From NCBI GenBank assembly GCA_014529385.2, contig CM043942.1, positions 29,910,969 to 29,974,968 on the forward strand: a stretch of 64,000 nt of DNA. The letters run 5' to 3'. Of this stretch, positions 12,721 through 22,678 are shown piece after piece (position 1 is the stretch's first letter; each line of letters opens with the position of its first letter). The notes beneath the pieces were generated by a model, which worked only from the letters and a program-made list of their open reading frames with translations, was not told the origin of the DNA and did no database searches. The translations under genes were made by a program, and so were the position numbers. Origin of the DNA: Adiantum capillus-veneris. Its lineage: Eukaryota; Streptophyta; Polypodiopsida; Polypodiales; Pteridaceae.

Positions 12721-13191
12721 AGAGTGAATGCGGTTTCCATAGCAACTCACAATGATCTATCTTCTATGATAGATGAGTACACTATTGATCCCAATTTTAG
12801 AGATGTGATTTCAACCCTTGCACTAGGGAAGAAAGAGGAACCATTTACTTTACAAGATAATTATCTTCTCTATGGTAATAGACTATGCGTTACCAACTCA
12901 CTACGTAAGAAAGTATTGTATGAATCTCATGCTCTTCCTTATGCGAGACATAGAGGGATTCAGTCTACCCTAAAAGGGATTGAAACATGTTTCTATTGGC
13001 CTACCATGAAAGCAAACATATAAGAGTATGTTTTTAAATGTGTGGTATGCCAAAAGACCAAGTTTGATAGAGGGAAGCAACCTGGATTTCTTCAACCTTT
13101 GCCAATCCCTAATTCACCATGGGAGAGTATATCCATGGATTTTATCTTTGGATTTTCTAAGTCTATCCATGGGAATATGGATGATAGTAGA
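12721..13191 (+). pseudogene. Element A integrase, N-terminal part, interrupted by element B
   Basis: The zinc-binding HHCC region is present: HALPYARHRGIQSTLKGIETCFYWP is followed, after a TAA at 13,021, by CVVCQKTK in another frame. The catalytic core begins with a WESISMDFIFGF segment (first Asp). The frame stops where B inserted at 13,191, and the rest resumes at 19,180. Confidence 0.83.
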
Positions 13192-13462
13192 TGTTATGAG
13201 TGCATATAGAGCTAGAAGAGAGCAAGAGGAGGCGCTCACAATGTACAAGAACTTGGACTTGATGATAAGCTTAATATTTATTACAAGACTTAATACCTTA
13301 TTAAGAGAGCTAGATACAAGACTTGGATTACATGACTTGAGTACAAGACAAGGCTTGATTGCAAGGACAAGACTTGAACATAAGAATTAGAAGAGGGATT
13401 TCCTCATAGGAGGCTCACAACTAGTGTTGGCAAGACTGAGGGGCTTCTGGCTCAAGACCCCT

Positions 13463-13470
13463 TATTTATA
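13463..13470 (-). promoter_or_regulatory. TATA box of element B 3' LTR
   Basis: TATAAATA on the minus strand, inside the LTR about 436 bases from its start. It lies about 63 bases downstream of the nearest perfect heat-shock-element block. Confidence 0.75.
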
Positions 13471-13532
13471 CTTGTGCTTGAGGAGGTTATTTGAGGAGGT
13501 TAGGAATTTCTAGGTTCTTCTTGAGGAGGTTA

Positions 13533-13845
13533 GAATCTTCTAGAACCTTCTTGATCCTTCTAGTTCTTCTAGAACCTTATGGATCCTTCTTCAACTTTCT
13601 AGAGCTTTCCAAAAACTTCTAGATCCTTCTAGAATCTTCTCCAAGCTTCTAGAAACTTCTTGATCCTTCCAGTTCTTTTAGAACCTTCTAGATCCTTCTT
13701 CAACTTTCTAGAGCTTTCCAAAAACTTCTAGATTCTTCTGGAATCTTCTCCATGCTTCTAGAAACTTCTAAAATCTCCTTGATACTTTTAGAACCTTCTA
13801 GAATCTTCTAGATCCTTCTAGATTCTTCTAGAGCCTTCTAGCGAT
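13533..13845 (-). promoter_or_regulatory. Array of heat-shock-element-like units in element B 3' LTR
   Basis: The U3 region is packed with GAA/TTC pentamers at 10-bp periodicity. At 13,533-13,550 GAA, TTC, GAA and TTC are each separated by two bases, a perfect four-unit heat-shock element. A second perfect four-unit block lies at 13,791-13,808 and continues as TTC every 10 bp to about 13,840. The palindrome TTCTAGAA occurs six times. Heat-shock transcription factors bind such GAAnnTTC arrays, and the copia element ONSEN uses LTR sites of this kind for heat activation. Function here is inferred. Confidence 0.7.
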
Positions 13846-13906
13846 GATGTAGGCGATGACACAGGCGATGATGCAGGCAACGATGGACTCTCAAGCATCC
13901 ATGACA

Positions 13907-13920
13907 TTACCCCCTCCTCT
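13907..13920 (-). promoter_or_regulatory. Element B polypurine tract
   Basis: On the minus strand AGAGGAGGGGGTAA directly precedes the 3' LTR start TGTCATGG. It primes plus-strand DNA synthesis and overlaps the stop codon of the chromodomain frame. Confidence 0.88.
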
Positions 13921-15231
13921 AGCGACAAGTTCCACGAGGAGCAGTGGTGTTCCTTGACTTGGGCTTCCATGGATGCTGTTGATGGAACTCTTGGATTTTG
14001 AGAGATGCATGCTGAAGATTGTGTGCTGGTTCCCAGGTTCGTTCACTAACATCATAGCCTTTCCAATGCACCAAGTATTGTAACTTGCCACGCGAAACTC
14101 GAGAATCTAGGACTTTCTCGACCTCATATTCGTCATGTCCTTGAATCCCAACCGGAGGAGGTGGTTGTAGGGCTCTTCCTGGGATCTTAGATATGTGACA
14201 AGGTTCTAGGACTGAGACATGAAAGACCGGATGGATTTTCATGGATGAGGGCAATCGGAGTCGATAGGTGACTGGATTGACTTGACGGATAATTTTAAAC
14301 GGGCCAAGATTTCGATATCAAGCTTTTGACATGGATGATACGAACGCAGATCACGCCGGAGGAGCCACACTTTATCCCTTCTTTGTATTTTGGATGCTGC
14401 ATGCGATGGAGATCTGCATTTTCCTTATACTTGGATTGAGCTTCTTTGATATGAATTGTAAGTTCTTTGTGAATTGCAGATAATTATTGTGTAAGATGAA
14501 TAACAGCTAGATTCTTGATTTGATGGTGTCTGTGGATATCATGTTTGGGATGTTGACCATAATTAGCAAAGAATGGAGTGTGACGGGTGGAGGCATGAAA
14601 ATTGTTATTATAGGAGAATTCTGCTAGCGGTAGGAGCTCGACCCAATTATCCTGGTGATAATTGATAGTACAACGGAGATACTATTCCAAAACTTGATTT
14701 ACTCTCTCTGTTTGTCCATCACTTTGTGGGTGATTGGCTGAGGAGAGGTTGATTTGTACTCCGAGTAGCTTGAATAATCTTTTCCAAAAGCTAGAGATGA
14801 CTTGTAGGCCTCGATCAGAAACTATGTCATTCGGTAAACCGTGATAACGATAGATATGTTGTAGAAATAGTTTGGCCGTACGTACCTTCGCTGGTGATGG
14901 TTTTAGTGGTTGGAATGAAGTGTGCCATTTTTGTAAACCGATCCACGAGTAGTAAAATGGAGTCAAATCCTTGTGACAAGGGTAGCTCTACAATGAAATC
15001 CATGGAGATGGATGACCATGGTTTGCTTGGAATGGGCAAGGGATGGAGTAACCCATGAGGACGATGACGAGGGGCCTTTGATCTATTGCAAGCGTCACAA
15101 GTGCCTACATACTCCTTGACAAGCTTCCACATTTGAGGCCACCAAAAGTCAGGGGAGAGAAGCTCAATTGTCTTATTAACCCCAAAATGCCCTGCTGATG
15201 GAAGATCATGCCGTTTCTGAAGTACCTCCAA
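13919..15231 (-). pseudogene. Element B integrase with C-terminal chromodomain
   Basis: The minus-strand frame from 15,231 has the zinc-binding region (HDLPSAGHFGVNKT, then CDACNRS) and first catalytic Asp in SISMDFIVELP. A frameshift near 14,950 leads to IVSDRG (second Asp) and HPQSDGQTERVNQ (catalytic Glu), then a stop at 14,682. A degenerate middle follows. The last frame (14,254-13,919) has the [13 protein letters not shown] motif and a chromodomain at about 14,135-13,995, reading [29 protein letters not shown]. Chromodomains bind modified histones and steer chromovirus integration. Confidence 0.9.
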
Positions 15232-15755
15232 GCGTGTTGGTCTTGGCGGAATATAGAGAAGACCTTATAGTAAATTAGTCCATCAATTTCTTGAAAGTCC
15301 TCATTAACCTCTTGTCCTTGTAGTTGTTGTCTAATATTCTGAGCAAGTGGGTCTTTGACAATTTGCATCTTCACCTTAGAAAGAAAAGTAGAATCTTCAG
15401 GATCTTGGCTCATGGTGGCGCTTAGCTTAAGCTGCTCAGGTTTCAAAATCACTGACTTTTGTTGATCAAACACTACGTCGCCTTCTCTAGGTGCAAGGTA
15501 GGATCTTCTTGATAAGGCATATGGCTTACCTTGTTGATGGCCAGGTCTATAAGAGATAAGAAAATCAAACCTTGATAGGATACCACTCCACCGGGCTTGG
15601 CGGTGATTCAAGACGCGGGATGCCATGAAATATTCCAAATTCTTGTGATCTGTATAGGCAGTGATCTTATGAGGAGCTCCTTCAAGTAGGTGACGCCAAG
15701 TGTCGAAGGAGTTGATGATTGCTAAGAGCTCTTTGTCATGGATTTCATAATTCAT
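15105..15755 (-). pseudogene. Element B RNase H and linker to integrase
   Basis: The frame opens with YEIHDKELLAIINSFDTWRH, carrying the conserved Glu of gypsy RNase H, then ITAYTDHKNLEYF (Asp) and FLISYRPGHQQGKPYALSRR (usual H-N-x-x-D-A-L-S, here with Gly-Lys-Pro-Tyr, a lost catalytic Asp). The C-terminal part is the linker before integrase, and the frame slips at its end relative to the integrase frame at 15,231. RNase H removes the RNA template after reverse transcription. Confidence 0.83.
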
Positions 15756-16158
15756 TTTTGCAGCTAGGAACTAGCGGGAATGAAAAGCCACTGGATGTAC
15801 TCGACCATCCTCTCCTACTTGGGATATAATAGTGCCAAGGGAAAAATCTAAAGCGTCTGTTTCTAGGATGAAAGGCTTTGTAGGATCTACGTGAATTAGA
15901 ATGGGTGCGGTCGTGAAAGCTTGCTTAAGAAATGCTTTCGTGGCCTCTGAGTCCCAGACAAACTTATTATGGCATGGTCAATCTTGTGAGTGCTGTAACC
16001 ACCTTGGAGTATCCCTGTATAAAGATACGATAAGAATTTACAAATCCGAGGAAACATTGAACATCTCTTACCGAGGTGGGTGTCTCCCAATCAAGGATGG
16101 TTTGAACCTTCTTAGGATCCATGGAGATGCCCTTTTTAGAAATTACATAACCAAGAAA
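15756..16158 (-). pseudogene. Element B reverse transcriptase thumb/connection, degenerate
   Basis: Read on the minus strand this stretch keeps pieces such as FLGYVIS and an FLGF-like block with stops between them. It fills the normal distance between the reverse transcriptase palm and RNase H. Confidence 0.6.
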
Positions 16159-16944
16159 TTACACCTTAGATTGATGAAAAGAGCACTTCTCCAACTTTGC
16201 ATATAACCCTGATGCACGAAGCTTTTCAAGCACTAATTGTACATGGTGCTCATGCTCTTCTTGATCCTTGGAGAATATCAAGATATCATCCAAATATATT
16301 ACCACAAAATAATCCAAATACTCTCGAAAGATATCGTTCATTAAATGTTGAAAAATAGCTGGGGCATTTGTGAGACCAAATGGCATGACGGTATATTCAA
16401 AGTGGCCATACCTTGTTCGAAAGGTTGTTTTCCATTCATCACCTTCTTTGATTCTGACTAGGTTGTAAGCACCACGAAGGTCTATTTTTGTAAATATTCT
16501 TGCCTTGCCAAGGCGCTCAAGAAGCTTTGGGATCAAGGGAAGGGGATAGTGATTCTTGACGGTGATCTTGTTCAGGCCCCTATAATCCACGCACATCCGG
16601 AGAGTTCCGTCCTTCTTTTTTACAAAGAGTATTGGAGCTCCTGCTGGGGACTTTAAATGCCGTATGAACCCCTTAACAAGATTCTCATCAATATTTTTTC
16701 GTAATTCTACCAATTCATCTTGAGATAACTTGTATATTGGGCCAAAAGGGGGTTGGGTTCCCTCCTGAAGCTCTATAACACAATCATAGGGTTGATGCTC
16801 CGATAAGAGGTCTGCATTCTTCTTCTCAAAAACATCCTTGTAATCTTGATATTGACGTGGCAATGCCTCCATGATTTTTGTTGTCGACGTGTCGATTGGT
16901 GTTGCAAATATCAGGAAATTTGGATACTTTTTCGCTGCATGCAT
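16159..16944 (-). pseudogene. Element B reverse transcriptase domain
   Basis: An uninterrupted 261-codon frame holds the full palm and fingers: [54 protein letters not shown] (first Asp), [15 protein letters not shown] (motif B) and [12 protein letters not shown] (motif C with both Asp). All catalytic residues are intact, so this is one of the best preserved enzymes in the window. It copies element RNA into DNA. Neighbouring frames are broken, so the polyprotein as a whole is not. Confidence 0.92.
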
Positions 16945-17004
16945 GAAGACCTTGGCTCCAAGATATATAGGCCTATTATGCCTTCCCTTATTCTTTTGGA
17001 ATTT

Positions 17005-17352
17005 TCATGGTTCAATTCTCCAAGCCCTCCAATTGATGTCAGGATTATGTAATTCAAGCCATGGTAGCCCAATAACAATTGGATTGCTTGAGCTTTGTAT
17101 AATATTGAACGCTATTCTTGAAACATGCTCCTGCAATGTTACTTCTATGGGGCAAGTTTCATACCTGACATCCTCTGATGTGAGGGGACGACCATCAATG
17201 ACTTCTATAGTTGCTGGATTATACTTCTCCACAAGTGGTATGCCTTGTTCTTTTGCAAATTCTTTGTCCATGAAGGACACCGTTGCGCCTGAATCTAGTA
17301 ATGCTTCACAATCCATGTGCCTACCCGGCATATGGATCTTGACGGGTAGCAC
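17005..17352 (-). pseudogene. Element B aspartic protease
   Basis: The frame contains CEALLDSGATVSFMDKEFA, the retropepsin active-site loop with intact D-S-G-A. The second half has NPIVIGLPWLELHNPDINW, the usual C-terminal strand and following motif of gypsy protease. The frame itself is uninterrupted, but it is separated by stops from gag upstream and by frame changes from the reverse transcriptase. Confidence 0.88.
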
Positions 17353-18450
17353 AAAACTTGAAGTGGAATCAGCGGGAAGAAAGAGACCTTTTTTTTATTG
17401 TCTTTTGTCCAACCGGTTGGTCTCTATTGGGGTTGGACGTCCATGTTTTCCGAACATGTTGAGGCCATTGCACCATGAACCTTCATCCTTCTCTTCCTTG
17501 GACACTGTTGAACTATGCGCCCCTGCTCTCCGCAATACATACATAAGCCATTAATGCGTCGCCTTTACTTCTCCTGGGCTGAGAGAGGTTGAAATCGTGC
17601 TGAATCAATTTGCATGGGCTCAATGCTTGATTCATGGCCCTGTTGAGGTGTGTAGCCATTATGTGTCACTTCTATTCGGGGTCGCAATGGTGCCCCAAGA
17701 CGCCTCTCTTGTCTCCTCTCAAATAGTCGATTATCACATTCTATTGCTTGAGAGATGAACTCGCTTAGTGTGTGAACCTTTGGCATAGTCAATAAAAGAT
17801 CTTTTACATCATCCTTTAATCCCCATTGAAATTGGCTAATGAAATATTCCTCATGCCAAGTCAGATTACAAGTGAGCTGTTGAAATTCAGATGCATAGAC
17901 GGATGCAGGTCTTGATCCTTGATGGAGATTTCTAAGTTTGGTTTCAGAAACCCTTGCTCTATCAGTATCCCCAAAGGTTGCTGAGAACTCCCGCACAAAA
18001 GCTTCAAAGTCATGAAGGAGAGGAGATCCTTTTCAAGTAAGGGAGCAAAGAGCCGTATTCGAGAGGAGGGTCCCAATAAGGCCTACTTGAGAGGCATCAT
18101 CTGGATAACGCTCTTGTTGAATTCAAATGAAGGGACGCGCTTGTTGGAGAAAACCTCTAACTTTGATTTGGTCCCATCAAATTTTTCAGGTATGCTGACC
18201 TTCGGCTCCTTCTTATGTTGTTGAGAATAGCTAGATCTTGCAACTTGTGCTTGATGTGTGCTTGTCTCTTGAAGCTCTTGAATTTGACGTTGAAGATCTT
18301 GCAACGCCGGTCCCAAGATTAGGGGTTGCCCTGCTTGAAGTTGAGCATTACTCTTGCGAAGTTCTTGTAACTGAGCTTGGATGCTTTGCAATGTTGTTTG
18401 ATGACACCTTCCATCGTCGGCTCCATGATGGCTTGAGAAGATTAAGAGAT
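17353..18450 (-). pseudogene. Element B gag and zinc knuckle, frameshifted
   Basis: The N-terminal frame (to about 18,090) is Gln-rich (QAQLQELRKSNAQLQAG, LQRQIQELQE) and then has VSIPEKFDGTKSK, the entry to a gypsy capsid domain. A frameshift near 18,150 breaks it. The frame 17,996-17,565 carries the capsid C-terminal part, with RVSETKLRNLHQGSRPASVY and AIECDNRLFERRQERR. A knuckle read below 17,560 is CMYCGEQGRIVQQC, in which the His of CCHC is replaced by Arg. A Met-initiated start at about 18,446 is in a different frame. Confidence 0.8.
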
Positions 18451-18736
18451 GGCAGTCTTCCCAAACTGTTATGAGTGCGTATAGAGCTAGAAGAGAGCAA
18501 GAGGAGGCACTCACAATGTACAAGAACTTGGACTCGATGATAATATTAATACTGATTACAAGACTTAATACTTGATTAAGAGAGCTAGATACAAGACTTG
18601 GATTACATGACTTGAGTACAAGCCAAGGCTTGATTGCAAGGACAAGACTTGAACATAAGAATTAGAAGAGGGACTTCCTCATAGGAGGCTCACAACTGGT
18701 GTTGGCAAGACTGAGGGGCTTGTGGCCCAAGACCCC

Positions 18737-18744
18737 TATTTATA
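18737..18744 (-). promoter_or_regulatory. TATA box of element B 5' LTR
   Basis: TATAAATA on the minus strand, conserved in position with the other LTR. This copy would drive transcription of B. Confidence 0.77.
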
Positions 18745-18806
18745 CTAGTGCTTGAGGAGGTTATTTGAGGAGGTTAGAACTTTCTAGGTTCTTCTTGAGG
18801 AGATTA

Positions 18807-19115
18807 GAATCTTCTAGAACCTTCTTGATCCTTCTACTTCTTCTAGAACCTTCTAGATCCTTCTTCACTTTCTAGAGATTTCCAGAAACTTCTAGATTCT
18901 TCCGGAATCTTCTCCAAGATTCTAGAACCTTCTTGATCCTTCCAGTTCTTTTAGAACCTTCTAGATCCTTCTTCAACTTTCTAGAGCTTTCCAAAAACTT
19001 CTAGATTCTTATGGAATCTTCTCCATGCTTCTAGAAACTTCTAAAATCTCCTTGATACTTTTAGAACCTTCTAGAATCTTCTATATCCTTCTAGATTCTT
19101 CTAGAGCCTTCTAGC
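18807..19115 (-). promoter_or_regulatory. Array of heat-shock-element-like units in element B 5' LTR
   Basis: Both perfect four-unit blocks of the other LTR are conserved here, at 18,807-18,824 and 19,064-19,081. TTCTAGAA occurs five times. The array ends about 63 bases upstream of the TATA box, the usual position of a heat-inducible promoter. Confidence 0.72.
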
Positions 19116-19184
19116 GATGATGTAGGCGATGACACAAGCGATGATGCAGGCAACGATTGACTCTCAAGCATCCATGAAAGTAGA

Positions 19185-20190
19185 GAGGTTCAACAAACAA
19201 GCTCATTTTATACCTGTCAAAAAGACTATCAAAGCCCATCAAATGGCAACCCTCTTCATATCACAAATCTTCAAGTACCATGGCTTGCCGATGTCCATAG
19301 TGTCAGATAGAGATCCTAGAATGACCAATAATTTCTGGAAGGGTCTCTTTGAGAATTTAGGGACAAGGCTAAACTTCTCTTTGGCCTATCACCCCCAAAC
19401 GGATGGCCAAAGTGAAATAGCTAACCTAACAATTCTTGATCTACTAAAAACCTATGTAACGGAAGTAGATCAAAGATCCCAATGGGAGAAGTACTTACCC
19501 TCAGTGGAGTATGCCTACAGTAAAATTGTGCATACTTCCACGGGAAAAGCACCTTTCGAGGTAATTGAGGAAAGATAAAAAAGTCCTCTACTATTTAAGG
19601 TACACTGGAAAATCTTCGCTGCAGATGAGTATAGCCGAGACCTACAAGAATCTTTCCAAAAGATTAAGGATGCTATCTCTATCTCACAGCAAAGGCAAAA
19701 GGCTGCTGTTGATAAGCACAGAAGATTCCAAGCCTTTAAAAAAGATGATCGTGTCTTGCTTAAATTTCCCAAGGCTCGATTAAGGTACACCATGGGCAAG
19801 AATCCTACGGGACACCAAAAGTACTATGCTAAGTTAGCAAAAAGGTACTATGGTCCCTTCTAGATTCTTTGACCAATCAATGAGATGGCCTATCAACTTA
19901 AGTTGCCCAGACATTGGCTCATACAAAATGCTTTCCATGTGAGCCTACTAAAGCCTTACAAAGGATCAAGAACCAACTATTGAAGACCCACCGGAGATCG
20001 AGGACCAAGAAGAGGTGTTGCAGCCCGTCCATTCTCTGACAAGAAGACAAGGTATTAAGAGGCGGTAAGACTATCCGATGGTATCTTATTAAGTTTAAGA
20101 ATTATCCTTTTGAAGATGCTAGATGGATGCAAGGCATAAAATTAAAGGATAACCTAAACCTTGTCAATGCTTACAATGCTTCCCAAGAGT
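19185..20190 (+). pseudogene. Element A integrase, C-terminal part, with chromodomain-like end
   Basis: The frame resumes after B with FNKQAHFIPVKK, then IVSDRDPRMTNNFWK (second Asp) and AYHPQTDGQSEIANL (Glu of the DDE triad). A frameshift near 19,575 is followed by LPRHWLIQNAFHVSLLKPYK, the conserved gypsy integrase C-terminus with stops inside. About 100 bases further a frame reads WYLIKFKNYPFEDARWM, resembling the W-x-x-Y core of a chromodomain. The chromodomain call rests on that motif only. Confidence 0.8.
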
Positions 20191-20359
20191 AAGCACATGT
20201 ACAAATGTTTAAAATGAACAAAGTTTTTGTCTTATAAGACTCTCTTTTTGCTATTTGTGCACAAATGCTAAGTAGAGCATGCAAGTTTGTGGAAACGACG
20301 TCTTCCAAACACCAAGTTGAGCTTGTCACTCTATTATGGAAGATTGATAGGACTAATGT
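20191..20359 (+). other. Element A 3' non-coding internal region, before element C
   Basis: No coding potential is seen. It continues after element C at 34,638. C inserted at GCAGA (20,360-20,364). Confidence 0.7.
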
Positions 20360-20364
20360 GCAGA

Positions 20365-20929
20365 TGTTAACCCTCACGGCTCACGGACACCCCATCACCT
20401 ACGACGGACGTGTATTATGTATTTGGTAGAGTCAGGTACCGAGCTTGTCGGACCAATAGGAAAAGGGTAAGAGTGATCGCCGATGAGAGGCGCACTCTAA
20501 CTGGGACATTCAAGGGATTAGTTGGCTAAGCATGGGCACCCAAGTGTGAATGGGCTGAGCTCATATAAAAGCCAACTAAACCTAAAATTCACTTATTCTC
20601 TCATTTGTGCAATAGAAGAGTGCTCTTGCTCCATCTCCATCTTCTTCTTCTTCACCTCCTTGTGTGTGTGTGTGTGTATGTGAGAGAGAGAGTGCGATCG
20701 AGCATTGTGGCGGCACGACGGCGGTGAAACGGTTGAGCGCAACGTAGCGGCGTCTCCTTCTTCTTCGCAGCGAGGAATCCTCCACGGCAGGAGCATAGAG
20801 CGGTGAGTGACACACCATTGCCCTCTTTTGAGCTTACTAGTTAAGCTAGTTGTGTGCTCGGAGCCGTCTGTGGCTCGCACACAGTGTTAGGCAAGGCCCT
20901 TGCTTCGACAGTGCGGCAAGGAGCGCACA
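20365..20929 (+). repeat. Element C 5' LTR
   Basis: It begins TGTTAACCC and ends GCGCACA. A TATA box (CATATAAAAG) lies at about 20,569-20,578, followed by a GT/GA microsatellite. It matches 34,066-34,632 closely. Confidence 0.94.
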
Positions 20930-20933
20930 TTTT

Positions 20934-20951
20934 TGGCGCCTTTGCCGGGGA
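20934..20951 (+). promoter_or_regulatory. Element C primer-binding site
   Basis: TGGCGCCTTTGCCGGGGA lies four bases after the LTR. The pattern TGGCGCCgTTGCCGGGGA is the hallmark primer site of Athila and Tat retrotransposons. Confidence 0.88.
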
Positions 20952-21310
20952 ATCGCCCTGCACTAAGCCCAAGAGGCACTTTGTGCTTCTCCTATGAGTT
21001 GTTTGTAGTAGGAAAGAAGAGGAAAAGGAAGAGGAATGAGTTATTTTTCTGCAAGTTGTTAATTTCTGTATTGTCTGCAAGTTCTGTGATTTCTGCATAA
21101 TGTTGTGTTTTCTATTTGCACATAGTCTTTGCACAATTAGTAGTCGTTAGCTTGTTCGCAGTGAATGAATAAGTAGGTAGACAGTTAGCAATTTCTGTTT
21201 GCACACAGTCTGTACATAGTTTTCTATCAAGGTTTGGCTGCACACAGTCTTTGCACAGTAAGGTAGTGAGAGAGGAAGTAGGTGGACAGTTAGCTCACTG
21301 TCAGTAAGCA

Positions 21311-21635
21311 GTTAGCAGAGTGGTTAACACATTAGTTAGTGGTTAGTAGCACTGTTAGTAAGTAGATAAGGTAGTGAGCTGGCGTGAGCTGTTGACAGAG
21401 AGGTTAGGTAGCTGTTGACAGTGTGTGTGGCCAAGAAAGGGTCACCTAAACCGCGCGCGGTCGTCGCCCAAAAAAAGTGGTTAGCAGAGTGGTTAACAGA
21501 TTAGTTAGTGGTTAGAAGCACTGTTAGTAAGTAGATAAGGTAGTGAGCTGGCTGTGAGCTGTTGACAGAGAGGTTAGGTAGGTGTTGACAGTGTGTGTGG
21601 CCAAGAAAGGGTCACCTAAACCGCATGCGATCGTC
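21311..21635 (+). repeat. 169-bp tandem duplication in element C leader
   Basis: Two copies, starting GTTAGCAGAGTGG at 21,311 and 21,480, run through GGTCACCTAAACCGC. They differ by a few substitutions. The second copy runs directly into the LTR-like segment. Confidence 0.88.
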
Positions 21636-22168
21636 GCTCACGGACACCCCATCACCTACGACGGACGTGTATTATGTATTTGGTAGAGTCAGGTACCGGG
21701 CTTGTTGGACCAATAGGAAAAGGGTAAGAGTGATCGCCGATGAGAGGCGCACTCTAACTGAGACATTCAAGGGATTAGTTGGCTAAGCATGGGCGCCCAA
21801 GTGTGAATGGGGTGAGCTCATATAAAATCCAACTAAACCTAAAATTCACTTATTCTCTCATTTGTGCAATAGAAGAGTGCTCTTGCTCCATCTCTATCTT
21901 CTTCTTCTTCACCTCCTTGTGTGTGTGTGTGTATGTGAGAGAGAGAGAGTGCAATCGAGCATTGTGGCGGCACGACGGCGGGGAAGCGGTTGAGTGCAAC
22001 GTAGCGGCGTCTCCTTCTTCTTCGCGGCGAGGAATCCTCCACGGCAGGAGCATAGAGCGGTGAGTGACACACCATTTCCCTCTTTTGAGCTTACTAGTTA
22101 AGCTAGTTGTGTGCTTGGAGCCGTTTGTGGCTCACACACAATGTTAGGCAAGGCCCTTGCTTCGACAG
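21636..22168 (+). repeat. Internal second copy of the element C LTR
   Basis: From CTCACGGACACCCC to GCCCTTGCTTCGACAG the sequence matches the LTR, including TATA region, GT/GA stretch and the GGAATCCTCCACGG segment. The first roughly 15 and last roughly 18 bases of a full LTR are missing, so it is not an independent insertion end to end. It sits inside the leader of C. Confidence 0.9.
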
Positions 22169-22678
22169 ACTGGGGGGCTACACTAAAATTTTGATCGGGA
22201 TCATTTCCCCAAGCCCAAGCCCAAGCCCAAGCCGAGGCCCAAGCCTCAGTCCTCAGTCTTATGATATATACTAGACTCACTCTTATATATATACCCTACC
22301 CCCTCAAGAGGGAATGAGAGCATGTGGGGCAAGTCCTCCACTCTTCTCCCTTCTCTTCCCACTTGCACCCTTAGACTTTCTAATTTGGGCCTAGTTCCCT
22401 ACTAGAAATTGACGATTTTAGGGATTCCGAGGGCATAAAGTGACCAAATGGAGGGCTGTACAGCACGGCACGTCCCTCTGACCGAGACGCTCGTTTTGAG
22501 CTATCATACGTTCTATTCTATAGCTGGGTCAGAAAAAAAGGACCAAAAAATCAAAAAATAAATAAATAAGAAAAGACTTGGGTTGCAAAACACCCAAAAT
22601 TACTAGGTGAGCAGTCTTCACGGGCACTCACTGACACTTCTAGGGGATCCAAGTCATATGAACCTACGCTCTGGATGA
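22169..22678 (+). other. Element C leader, pre-gag region
   Basis: It is non-coding. It starts with CTGGGGGGCTACAC, has a short tandem array of CCCAAG (about 22,210-22,235) and AT-rich TATATATA sequence at about 22,288. The TGA at 22,676 closes the gag frame on its 5' side, and the first in-frame ATG of gag is at about 22,829. Confidence 0.6.

Larger units (their letters stand above)
13192..13906 (-). repeat. Element B 3' LTR
   Basis: It is the partner of 18,467-19,179, with the same ends and the same internal order: GA-rich R/U5 side, TATA box, array of TTCTAGAA-type units and the GATGATGTAGGCGATGA repeat near the U3 tip. Confidence 0.92.
13192..19179 (-). mobile_element. Chromovirus B, nested in integrase of A
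   Basis: It is flanked by an exact GTAGA duplication (13,187-13,191 and 19,180-19,184). Terminal repeats of 715 and 713 bp read TGTTATGAGTGC at the plus-strand left end and CATGACA or CATGAAA at the right. On the minus strand it encodes, in order, gag, zinc knuckle, protease, reverse transcriptase, RNase H, integrase and a chromodomain. A polypurine tract lies next to the 3' LTR. Splicing it out restores the reading sense of A's integrase across the site. Frameshifts in gag and integrase make it non-autonomous. Confidence 0.93.
18467..19179 (-). repeat. Element B 5' LTR (promoter copy)
   Basis: It is the upstream LTR of B on the minus strand. Next to it the minus strand reads GTTTGGGAAGACTGCC, which is not the common TGGTATCAGAGC site, so the primer tRNA of B is uncertain. 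Confidence 0.92.

Noticed and set aside
13500-13845. CRISPR-like or satellite array
   Set aside because: Spacing is a continuous 10-bp periodicity with degenerate units and no spacers; the heat-shock-element reading explains the GAA/TTC phase better.
7660-20360. Endogenous pararetrovirus
   Set aside because: LTRs, initiator-Met primer site, integrase and target duplications are present and no movement-protein motif is seen; this is a gypsy retrotransposon.
20582-20880. Minus-strand frames repeated at 21,839-22,075 and 34,283-34,583
   Set aside because: They are antisense frames within copies of the element C LTR; their recurrence reflects LTR duplication, not a gene family.
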